Part shown: piece by piece, positions 60,684 to 64,000 of the stretch | How positions within the stretch are numbered: the first letter of the stretch is position 1 | Layout of the letters: each line of letters opens with the position of its first letter | DNA from: Symbiodinium natans | Taxonomy: Eukaryota; Sar; Dinophyceae; Suessiales; Symbiodiniaceae | Direction: 5' to 3' | DNA: 64,000 bases | Assembly (NCBI GenBank): GCA_905221605.1 | Contig: CAJNDS010002406.1 | Location: 230,001 to 294,000, forward strand | Program-made: the position numbers and the translations under genes | The notes under the pieces: generated by a model | Seen by the model: the letters and a program-made list of their open reading frames with translations, nothing else | What the model was told of the DNA's origin: nothing | The model's database searches: none

Positions 60684-63659
60684 GTCTGTCTGTCTGTCTC
60701 TACAAAGACATCTACGTCTACATATACGTCTCATTTACATGCATTTTCGAAATATACCTATACAGATACACACACACACGTGCATATCGATATGATTATA
60801 TATATATATAATATTATACACACATGTGCGTGTGGTTACATATATATATACATATATATTATGCATACATGTGTGTGTGGCAAACCCGGGCCCAAAGGCT
60901 CTGGCGCACATACACTCCGCATGCGAAGTGGGCCTGATCCACCGAGATGTGAAGCCCGAGACTTGACTTAGTCATTGGAGTTCTCAGGGTGGAAGTCCTG
61001 CTCAGGAAGGTCCTAGATAGACTAAAAAGCCTTCAGCCCGAAATATTGCGCTGTTGCAGTGACATAGCTGGTAGACTCATACGGTCAGATTGACCATGAC
61101 CTCAGGCCTTTAGCTCCAAACGAAGCCACCCTGTGGTGCAAATGTCTGTGCGTACGAAGAGCCCTGAACCCAAAAGCCATCCATGAACTGCGCATCCGCA
61201 AAACTCGAAAAAGCCCTATCAGCTCTCAGCCCCCAAACCAAGCAACCTGAAGTTTCCCTTTGTTGGGCTGGATGTCTCCATAAACGCGATCTTTGACCGG
61301 CGAGTACCCGAAACCAAAGTCTGGCCTACGGAACACACGTCTCCTGAAAAGAGATCCGCATCTAGGGCCCCTGTTGAGGGATTCTAGGCTCCAGGTACCA
61401 AGATGACAAGATGTGTTGACTTCGGGAAGCCAGGGGTAATGACAGGGGAGGAAGAACCGGAAGAGCTCTGAATCATCTGAGCCATCTGATCTTCTGAGCC
61501 TTTACTTTTACCCTCATGCACCCAAGGAGAATCTCCGCTTCCGGAGCAAACATCCAGATTCGGTGCCTGAGCAGAATTCGTCTCCGTGTGTTATGTGCAC
61601 ATCTGTATGTAAAGGCACTCAGCTAGTCGAGATTGCGAACGGTGTAGGCATCTGCTGGGCAACATGGCGGCCTTCCTGGAACATATCAAGCCCAAAACCC
61701 CAAAGCCTTGAAGTTGACAAGCCCTAAACCCTTCTCGGAGCCTCCAATTACCCTAGCTTCTGTACCCCTCATTTTCTGGGCTATTGGCATTTCTTGTCAT
61801 CATGAGTTATGTGTGGTTAGCATCATCAGTGTTGCGTTCTGGCCCCTGGCTTTTGGCGATCCTGCGCGAGCATCGGGTTTATCGTTACTTGCAGTGTTTA
61901 CTCATTAAATCGACGCGTTTTGTCCTCAGTTTTGTGGAGCATCCATCCCGAACGATGAGAGAGCGCTTGTGCGCATGAGCAACCCTGAGTTTCTCCATGT
62001 TCTGTGTGTCCGATCTGACTGCGACACGGTTGTGGGCTGCTAGGAGCTTGTGCTGGTTGACTTCGGGCTTTGCTGCCCCGCCACCTCTGCGGAGAAGCGA
62101 ACAATAGCCGCGAGCCCAGACACTTTGCCAGAGGGCTCTGTTACGGCACGATGACGGAACCTAGGGTTTCTGGTGCGTGTTTAGTGTTTGAATTTTGCAG
62201 CGAGGCAGGTTTGAATTAAACAAGGGCCAACTTCCCAAGCAACGGCTATGAAACTATGAAACTCGGTACCCAGAAATCATACTAGCAAAGGATTTTTGGG
62301 TGTACCGATAGCTCCCTAAGCTTCCAGAATGACCCTTTCGGGGGGTGGGGAGGGGGGGCGGATTGCACTCGGTGAGCAAGCACTATACAAGCAAGGGCTG
62401 ACTTTTGTTTCCGATCACGATCCCAAGGCGAGGACCCAAGCTGCGCATGTCCCAGTGAAAGTCTGACCTCCTTGCGGCCTGCCAAGGTCGGGACGCTGCT
62501 CTATGTGGCGCCGGAGGTCTTCTCCCGGAAGTACAGTACGCAGGCCCACCATCAGCCTGATGCTTCCATTCGGGGGGTTTTCTCATGTGTTTTTTTTGAG
62601 TGGGAGTTGAGGGATGACCTATATGGAGCGTGACACCCCCTCCCCCCGAAATCGGCTCGTGTGATAAACGCGCTTCGGGTCTCACGGAAGCGGTGACGAA
62701 TTTCCGTGTTGCCGGCCGGGAGTCGGGGTTTTCATGGGGGCCTCGCAAGTCCTCCAGGAGCGAACCCCCAGGCTTAGAGCTTCATAGGCCCGAAGCCAGG
62801 GTTTTTTTTGTCTGCTTGGGGTTTGCAAGCCCTTTCGCCCCTCGACTCGACCCTGAACCCTTGTGGGGGTTTCCGAAATTAGGGGCTCCCTTTTTGTCGT
62901 AAACCCCCGAGGCAACAACAAGAACCAAAGACCCGACAAGGCCGATTTATGGTCGATCGGAGTGGTGCTTTTCATCCTGTGCCTTGGCTACAGAAGGGTT
63001 GAAGGTTCAAGTGGGACATGGGACTGGGGGCTGTTCGGGTTTAGGGTTCAGGGTTATGGTGTTTCGGATGCACTGCAGGAGCCATGCTGCGTACACAACG
63101 CGTGGAGCTGCTCCTGAATCTTGCAGGGCTGGCGATGTGAAAAGTCCAGGAGGAATAGTCGGGTTAAGGCTTCAAGACCCTTAAAGCGGCGTGAATCGGG
63201 AAGTTCCCCCTTATACTAACCGTCCGTTAGTATACGGGGGACAATCCCAAAATAGTCGGTTTACGGCTTCAAGACACAAACCTAAAAGTGACCTGAAGCC
63301 TTTAAACCCTAAACCCTAAACCCTAAACCCTAAACTCGCCGGTTCGAAGGCTCACGGGGCAACCGCCTTGGAAGCAGACTCTTGACTGCCATGATCCAAA
63401 CACCGGAGTTGGTGTGGGCTTCAGGGTGCTGGGAAAACAGCCCTTAAAGGCCCTAAAGGCCCTAAAGGCCCTAGGCCCCGAACGTTCCTTTCTTGATTCA
63501 GGTGTTGTAAAGCAGACGGCACATCGACGGTTTTTGCCCAGTGTCAAGCAGAGAAAAGGAGCTTCTTGACCGTTAGGTTCATCTCCCGGACGTCTTGTTT
63601 GTATGCACTCCAATGATGACCAAGAGCCTGCTTCAGCGAAAGGATGTTCGACTGCTAGG
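45299..63659 (+). CDS. Protein kinase gene, probably CAMK-like, interrupted by a 10-kb LINE (gene-level span)
   Basis: Exons: 45299-45397, 46355-46399, 47001-47045, 57641-57724, 58917-58945, 59049-59102, 59428-59459, 59885-59908, 60898-60957, 61527-61562, 62044-62091, 62487-62535, 62912-62992, 63577-63659; more follow. In order they give a basic N-tail (PKRKKRHR, possible nuclear signal), beta-1 DYYDVTE, glycine loop ELGQGSFGTAYVG, the ATP lysine (CAAPKR), alpha-C LVLEMNVLRE, HPNVVRLLDT, hinge FFVVMELLEGPDLFEHL, catalytic loop GLIHRDVKP-EN, DFG, VGTLLYVAPEV, and KADLWSIGVVLFIL. All catalytic residues are present, so an active Ser/Thr kinase is expected; the hinge and activation segment resemble CAMK/CDPK kinases, but no EF-hands are seen. 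Two pieces are missing: the first half of alpha-C (57725-58916) and alpha-D (59909-60897). The retroelement lies between beta-1 and the glycine loop. Confidence 0.85.
45811..45936. repeat. Compound microsatellite (TA)n, (CA)n, (CT)n
   Basis: TA run 45815-45834, CA run 45849-45867, CT-rich run 45868-45936. Confidence 0.95.
46355..46399 (+). CDS. Kinase gene exon
   Basis: TTGGGCAG|AGC ... AACGAG|GATGCA (GA donor); reads SLKLDVESAQKEFNE. Phase 0 both ends. Confidence 0.55.
47001..47045 (+). CDS. Kinase gene exon, beta-1 strand
   Basis: CTGTCGCAG|GAC ... GACAGAG|GACTGG (GA donor); reads DEERPKLIDYYDVTE. Joined to 57641 it gives DYYDVTE-ELGQGSFG, the expected run into the glycine loop, so the intron is 10.6 kb. 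Confidence 0.7.
47407..47519. repeat. CCCTAAA array abutting the retroelement 5' end
   Basis: About 15 units, two with point changes (CCCTACA, CCCGAAA), ending ..AAACC directly at the spliced-leader sequence. Confidence 0.95.
47520..47540 (+). other. Dinoflagellate spliced-leader sequence (relic)
   Basis: CCGTAGCCA followed by TTTTGGCTCAAG: all 21 bases of the conserved dinoflagellate spliced leader after its variable first base. It is followed by ACTCAG, not GT, so this is not an SL RNA gene. It is the mark of a trans-spliced mRNA that was reverse-transcribed and inserted. It lies 151 bp upstream of the ORF1 ATG. Confidence 0.93.
47692..49143 (+). CDS. Retroelement ORF1 protein (coiled coil and RRM-like)
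   Basis: 483 codons from the first ATG; the frame is open further upstream without ATG. Residues about 1-195 are low-complexity Gly/Pro/Asp. About 199-262 form a coiled coil (LRDQLNHLHGKQ .. RLGELEAEVRRLRS). About 287-365 look like an RRM-type nucleic-acid-binding fold (DFQIVVGGW .. VHVPYARSRYCRVELLF), followed by a basic C-terminal part with WAKRNRGPEER. This order is that of LINE ORF1 proteins, which trimerise and chaperone element RNA. The stop TGA at 49141-49143 overlaps an ATG at 49136, giving ATGAGTGA. Confidence 0.75.
   Translation: MLPEYDSQSPPPADDELRSVDPDGPGGMLAVLQTQPDHERRQLQAAAEAAARLTRSLDQGGAEGGDGDGGGSRAGGAGGEPVCAERLALQGDAAAAAALLAATTSMPVNSIALPAAAFSTGGAARKERTHSQEASPEKRLRTQECLPSFGDARAAEGAPAHRAPPLFHGGRGDHPLPGPPPSSGPQHFLLDEPTWVGGLRDQLNHLHGKQDTALAQLSGATAQIQTLTAQMGSLGDTVRGHDTRLGTAEGRLGELEAEVRRLRSVSPSPAATRGSSPHFSQAGSSLPDRHIDDFQIVVGGWDEARRVEIEGEVTRLFSDAQAEALLKRVHVPYARSRYCRVELLFPDDRPRAKRELQGTVLHALRQRISEGSRLPGQGSARLWAKRNRGPEERAKIRAIVSMKALALEFVSETDVDFDWSGRVWVKGREILFHADRRPPFDGAVMLQNGRGEDTGWYVRLGDFAALLGVAEETLRQRLDLRDE
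49136..52612 (+). CDS. Retroelement ORF2: APE endonuclease and reverse transcriptase (frame breaks)
   Basis: Endonuclease part is in frame 1 (about 49195-50205): SWNLHGK (Asn), VLMLQELGG (Glu), LGCDLNQN (Asp/Asn) and LPSDHDPI (Asp-His), so all APE/EEP catalytic positions are present. Reverse transcriptase is in frame 2 (from about 50201 to 52612): motif A KLDIRAAFD, motif B RGVLQGTSYSADLF, motif C LLLYADDLLVF (YADD at 51161-51172), and motif D with NASKSTVLG. The function is target-primed reverse transcription. The frame changes near 50200. A frame-2 ATG at 49136 overlaps the ORF1 stop, but its frame meets TGA at 49250-49252; alternatively the endonuclease continues ORF1 in frame after the TGA. 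The family is an APE-type non-LTR element; no RNase H was recognised. Confidence 0.85.
49195..50205 (+). CDS. ORF2 segment: APE-type endonuclease
   Basis: 336 codons open in frame 1. SWNLHGK at 49207-49227, SDHDP beginning at 49855. The frame is open back to the ORF1 TGA, so ORF1 and endonuclease are in one frame separated by one stop. Ends at TGA 50203-50205, where frame 2 takes over with GDRRAISFLRR, typical sequence between endonuclease and reverse transcriptase. Confidence 0.85.
   Translation: MVCMSWNLHGKSLEALADLMTGTCAPPDVLMLQELGGIRDLELGAQRVQEWSLGPKMYNVYVVNTTASFRCVAVAVCTALIHARPEVVPHPLGLLVKLASNRGHFCLSSLHFPHEQRADAVEVWTTGIQSLQVQLSALSQHTQIVLGCDLNQNYASPVDSFPGMSHIRSLVHVHGLRGSAPLGGTWHARGLSTPIDWWLFRTHGCRAQFWKDEGMRQALPSDHDPIFLQITVSAHWFHRTWRPQDKTGQWNYRSEILEQGLRDPEFTYNQDSIAELCQKAATRPPDLRYSDSPRIQELIAERKSCMCPEKRALLMKQIRETRTADKAQHKTDLLPG
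50225..52612 (+). CDS. ORF2 segment: reverse transcriptase
   Basis: 795 codons in frame 2, effectively open from about 50189. Palm motifs intact (see ORF2). The C-terminal third has no zinc knuckle that I can see. The stop TAA at 52610-52612 is followed in the same frame by a G-run and then ORF3. Confidence 0.9.
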   Translation: MRRSAAGASFEGGYVAARGGLQQAAEELADFYRHKYAREDAEPDPVRVHALRAAASVAPPPAPITHEDLVACIQEMKRGVSGGLDGVTYEGLLQIALMDTQHKLAGYLTDILQGRLALPPSWSHGKITLMPKVSQPQGPKDLRPICLTPCLGKVFSKILMCRVRDASPPYQAGQMGCRPGSQAIDGVAAAQMIVQQLRSRGRCGACVAKLDIRAAFDTLSHSAILEWLRQGRPTTEKVLLWEMCIQSRITMGIGARRWDQQLERGVLQGTSYSADLFSRVIDWFLGPLIEHWRTERFPDWEARVGPLAHLLLYADDLLVFADTPADLQTKVQGIEDCLAAIGLRINASKSTVLGQVQGPAPGVWLRGQPQPMPAEDHLLYLGVPLSYILDTEVMIGHGLRKTSNTYYAFRRLLQGIHTPLKLKMLLFDSYITSKWAWCAPVLWPSAKLLRRLTALQHTYLLGILAFTSDFVLGWLGNEIAKRRAVREVCNRLLQGRAKWAEIWVRRVWRYWGHLSRSEMNTPVVSMFRTCYWAAVATGATRPVWVQDTAPRRLQRAYMRFRKDAWPAAWELLAHRRPDWTLAEDVWSRYWIAESPALGHPDMLGGRQLLLLGDLSAILRPSKMPPELPYARAVVCVPYYTSSARRDKWVIWLVDGKTAVTAAICPPGGGPDTHTWMQMRSPSPPASAADSMARKWRFLRTCRGALPGDAAAVLALPSTLFVRHVLEHHVGLTDWTHVMSIERLHVQLPWLLDECTLQPKKTPKDFQLVCEQAAQSFPPGRRFLLRDASGSTAQFF
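52679..53524 (+). CDS. Retroelement ORF3: 2-oxoglutarate/Fe(II) oxygenase-like protein
   Basis: 281 codons. Acidic N-part (about 1-50), then a double-stranded-beta-helix pattern: VVNFDVCAAPHRDQQNS with the Fe-binding H133-x-D135, GGGIWVES, and LLHATEPWQGSRVLLVGF with the distal His194 and Arg203 for 2-oxoglutarate. That spacing (HxD..H..R) is diagnostic of AlkB/prolyl-hydroxylase-type dioxygenases. The substrate is unknown; AlkB-like enzymes repair alkylated RNA/DNA, and a protective role for element RNA is an inference. Same frame as the reverse transcriptase, separated by one TAA and 66 nt. Confidence 0.75.
   Translation: MSCPPPTLLDTADEDAPGAAELPVQVDSDSDAADADGPAAELAAGALLQDHAAPHLEKVVEALRYLDVDAPVRGEQGGSLSFGAYVHVRAGVRALSRVYPTLTRLLTRVLRHHFPGDTFTTLVVNFDVCAAPHRDQQNSWLPSLLLPLTQFVGGGIWVESPTGLETRIFRGRRVLGAVAPLRGPTRLSARSLLHATEPWQGSRVLLVGFHLAGFRTLQLQDRAYLQQLGFLFPDEEQERRAMLSRWTPHGTQVQQALPCSAPKWPVGKLRHGCGPDVYYID
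53525..54044 (+). other. Spacer between ORF3 and ORF4
   Basis: No ORF of note on the + strand. Contains a C-run at 53863-53877 and short direct repeats (AATTNGTT/GCATGT) at 53580-53640. The 471-codon open frame on the - strand (53583-54998) is antisense to ORF4 and not credible. Confidence 0.5.
54045..55175 (+). CDS. Retroelement ORF4: membrane-helix plus coiled-coil protein
   Basis: 376 codons from ATG 54045. Residues about 50-68 (WLVGGLLMTGLLAALVGV) form one hydrophobic helix followed by RRRGR, so an N-out/C-in single-pass protein is possible. From about residue 100 to 290 the sequence is a long coiled coil (RALMERTDKMFGKVSTVMDL .. LLDKIKEMWNLVERVEGRV), then a Pro/Gly-rich tail. Codon and GC use match ORF1-ORF3. 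No known family; its link to the element is by position and composition only. Confidence 0.6.
   Translation: MAMEALSQEPRMAEQTTPTQNGGAQDDVLAAASQLHDLWVSIMDDTQWQWLVGGLLMTGLLAALVGVSRRRGRVDPGASEPDTGAAAPDATLDDPVSDQLRALMERTDKMFGKVSTVMDLLLTADSNRAQDQREARTAAGNLLDKIKEMWNLVERVEGRVQDIKDPAAAIQKMDAQLAALHKGVKADLLAVKTDLGTTTAGLEVLKSQTAVLCASMESLQQKFGVVTAVVDGLTTDLAKLWEGCDTAAARESHENIAHIKKVLAQVCDMTWALQESQTKQSEQIQALLDKCEDGPAQAAGPAPRPSGPVLYRSPPQTQPGAGAGGPGPAQPPIINLSDTVAMPTPSYRGGAALVVLPGGGQMTLDAAALTRLVVPS
55254..55286. repeat. Poly(C), 33 bases
   Basis: Uninterrupted C33 just after ORF4. Other long G/C runs border ORF3 (52616-52628) and the spacer (53863-53877). Confidence 0.95.
55388..55810 (+). repeat. Tandem repeats in the retroelement 3' region
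   Basis: Three units marked by GCACGTAG at 55426, 55521 and 55669; the last two are 148 bp apart and share ATGCAYGCCGGCATTCTCGC. The first unit is shorter (95 bp). Confidence 0.8.
55513..56247 (+). CDS. Possible fifth ORF, unknown
   Basis: 244 codons. The first 95 are the translated tandem repeat; the rest is charged (RLANRFVGPWVESRTEAKRI .. DIIRSQSIRRRINEENLR). No motif recognised. It could be 3' UTR that is open by chance. Confidence 0.3.
   Translation: MHAHVAVSHTLSQMHAGILAGAIMGTGCLVVGFRGAVAHTCCVLHVFLMIARARSCSHTWSKMHAGILAGAPTGTVCFVARFEGAVVQSCCALYVCSSCVRQQRRSESEPAWPLSSSERHAPQCKQHVAVWSTGTAREPAKPTALPGDMQGRDERSSYERLANRFVGPWVESRTEAKRIAKATLAYRMEDIIRSQSIRRRINEENLRAVGWSHEARATVEGRAGVGGERRGVVKEDGPTEGPAC
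56248..57512. other. Probable retroelement 3' untranslated or flanking sequence
   Basis: No gene seen. GC falls gradually towards intron level. A short CA run lies at 56264-56280. Confidence 0.4.
57513..57600. repeat. CCCTAAA array at the right side of the retroelement
   Basis: About ten perfect units, then CCCTATAA variants, ending 40 bp before the kinase glycine-loop exon. Confidence 0.95.
57641..57724 (+). CDS. Kinase exon: glycine loop and ATP lysine
   Basis: TTTGCCAG|GAG ... CGGCAA|GTTTTG; reads ELGQGSFGTAYVGHYRATGL then LCAAPKRQ. GxGxFG complete; Lys in AAPK. Confidence 0.85.
58917..58945 (+). CDS. Kinase exon: alpha-C end
   Basis: GAAATCAG|AAG ... TTGAG|GATAAG (GA donor); reads KLVLEMNVL, carrying the expected alpha-C Glu. 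Confidence 0.6.
59049..59102 (+). CDS. Kinase exon: HPNVV block
   Basis: GGTCAAG|A ... GATGC|GCTCCT (GC donor); reads EASHPNVVRLLDTIMSD. Confidence 0.8.
59428..59459 (+). CDS. Kinase exon: hinge
   Basis: CTGAG|G ... GGAAG|GACCCT (GA donor); reads HFFVVMELLE. Confidence 0.8.
59885..59908 (+). CDS. Kinase exon: 24-nt micro-exon
   Basis: TACGCAG|GA ... CATCTCA|GTGTGA; completes GPDLFEHL, the block after the hinge. Confidence 0.7.
60650..60701. repeat. (TC)n / (TG)TC microsatellite
   Basis: CT run followed by four TGTC units. TA-rich repeats follow at 60796-60862. Confidence 0.9.
60898..60957 (+). CDS. Kinase exon: catalytic loop
   Basis: CCCAAAG|GCT ... AAGCCC|GAGACT (GA donor); reads ALAHIHSACEVGLIHRDVKP. 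HRD intact, with Arg before the catalytic Asp (RD-type kinase). Confidence 0.9.
61527..61562 (+). CDS. Kinase exon: Asn of the catalytic loop
   Basis: CACCCAAG|GAG ... GATTCG|GTGCCT; reads ENLRFRSKHPDS, completing HRDVKPEN. Confidence 0.8.
62044..62091 (+). CDS. Kinase exon: DFG motif
   Basis: GCTGCTAG|GAG ... TCTGCG|GAGAAG (GA donor); reads ELVLVDFGLCCPATSA. Confidence 0.85.
62487..62535 (+). CDS. Kinase exon: APE motif
   Basis: TGCCAAG|GTC ... AAGTACA|GTACGC; reads VGTLLYVAPEVFSRKY. Confidence 0.85.
62912..62992 (+). CDS. Kinase exon: DLWSIG block
   Basis: CCCCGAG|GC ... GGCTACA|GAAGGG (GA donor); reads NNKNQRPDKADLWSIGVVLF then ILCLGY. The left edge could be as late as 62941. Confidence 0.8.
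63205..63255. mobile_element. Short palindromic element related to the GAACATCCC family
   Basis: AAGTTCCCCCTTATACTAAC and GTTAGTATACGGGGGACAAT are near inverted repeats; terminal sequence resembles the elements at 17.2 and 22.1 kb with most of the interior lost. Confidence 0.5.
63577..63659 (+). CDS. Kinase exon: probable C-lobe end
   Basis: GACCGTTAG|GTT; reads VHLPDVLFVCTPMMTKSLLQ then RKDVRLLG. The S-LL-RKD-R pattern fits kinase subdomain XI. The 3' edge is uncertain: a GA donor at AAG|GATGTT or a GC donor at CTAGG|GCGG. Confidence 0.55.
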
Positions 63660-63660
63660 G

Positions 63661-63708
63661 CGGTTTAGGGTTTAGGGTTTAGGGTTTAGGGTTTTGGGTT
63701 TAGGGTGT
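63661..63708. repeat. Interstitial TTTAGGG array
   Basis: Six units, starting at the donor side of the preceding exon. Confidence 0.9.
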
Positions 63709-63726
63709 CGGTCTTCTTGCTCCCAG

Positions 63727-64000
63727 GATTCTCCAGTATTGAAACCTTCCAATCCCCCCCATGCAGAGGAATGTGAACGTGGGCTTCGTGCCGACCAAGA
63801 AACTGCTGACAGGCGACTGCTGAACGTTCATAGGCTCCAGAAGCCATGGCTATCCAAGCTAAACGAAAGAGAGAGAGAGAGAGAGAGAGACAGAGACAGC
63901 GAGAGAGAGAGAGAGAAGTGCTCACTCTTCAGTGTCCTGCTATGTGCCTGTCATATCGACAGCCTGCGGGCCACTCCAACAACTTTCAGGAACAACCCTC
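63727..64000 (+). CDS. Candidate exon running to the window edge
   Basis: TTGCTCCCAG|GAT; one frame is open to base 64000: DSPVLKPSNPPHAEECERGL, then helical sequence with LQKPWLSKL, then an (RE)n tract from the GA microsatellite at 63867-63916. May be the C-terminal extension of the kinase. Confidence 0.35.
63867..63916. repeat. (GA)n microsatellite
   Basis: GA run with two CAGA interruptions. Confidence 0.95.

Overview
ORGANISM. The window is nuclear DNA of a dinoflagellate. Four independent signs agree. (1) A perfect 21-nt match to the dinoflagellate spliced leader lies at 47520-47540. (2) Plant-type TTTAGGG/CCCTAAA telomere-like repeats occur in more than 40 interstitial blocks. (3) Introns that can be placed by protein logic use GT, GC and GA donors with mostly AG|G acceptors. 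(4) Every exon recognised with confidence is on the + strand, as in unidirectional dinoflagellate gene clusters. Most entries in a plain six-frame ORF listing are noise here, because real exons are only about 25-130 nt long and are separated by introns of about 0.1-1 kb (one of 10.6 kb). LAYOUT. 0-3.7 kb: no convincing gene; a TA-flanked MITE and a proline-type microsatellite. 3.7-17 kb: many micro-exons of a long coiled-coil protein, with telomere-like arrays in its introns. 18-21.6 kb: the largest telomere-like array (about 430 bp), then a TPR protein gene. 21.9-40 kb: exon islands of one or more unrecognised proteins, a 600-bp CA-rich satellite, several MITEs, and one element at 33.8 kb that forms a complete GC-AG intron (an introner). 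40.9-44.8 kb: a HAD-family hydrolase gene that can be joined over ten exons into 195 codons plus stop, with consistent phases. 45.3 kb to the right edge: a protein kinase gene with glycine loop, lysine, HRD, DFG, APE and DLWS blocks on separate exons. 47.5-57.5 kb: a GC-rich LINE-type retroelement sitting in one intron of that kinase gene. It has the spliced leader at its 5' end, an ORF1 with coiled coil and RRM-like fold, an APE endonuclease, a YADD reverse transcriptase, a 2-oxoglutarate/Fe(II) oxygenase-like ORF, and a membrane/coiled-coil ORF. CCCTAAA arrays abut both ends. HOW IT FITS TOGETHER. The host genes look like a run of co-oriented, intron-dense genes whose introns were seeded by three kinds of invader: telomere-like repeats, small TIR elements, and the large LINE. 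The LINE appears to have been copied from a trans-spliced mRNA and inserted at a telomere-like repeat inside an intron, so the kinase frame survives. LIMITS. Exon edges were assigned by eye from reading frame, splice dinucleotides and protein motifs. No alignment, expression or database search was run.
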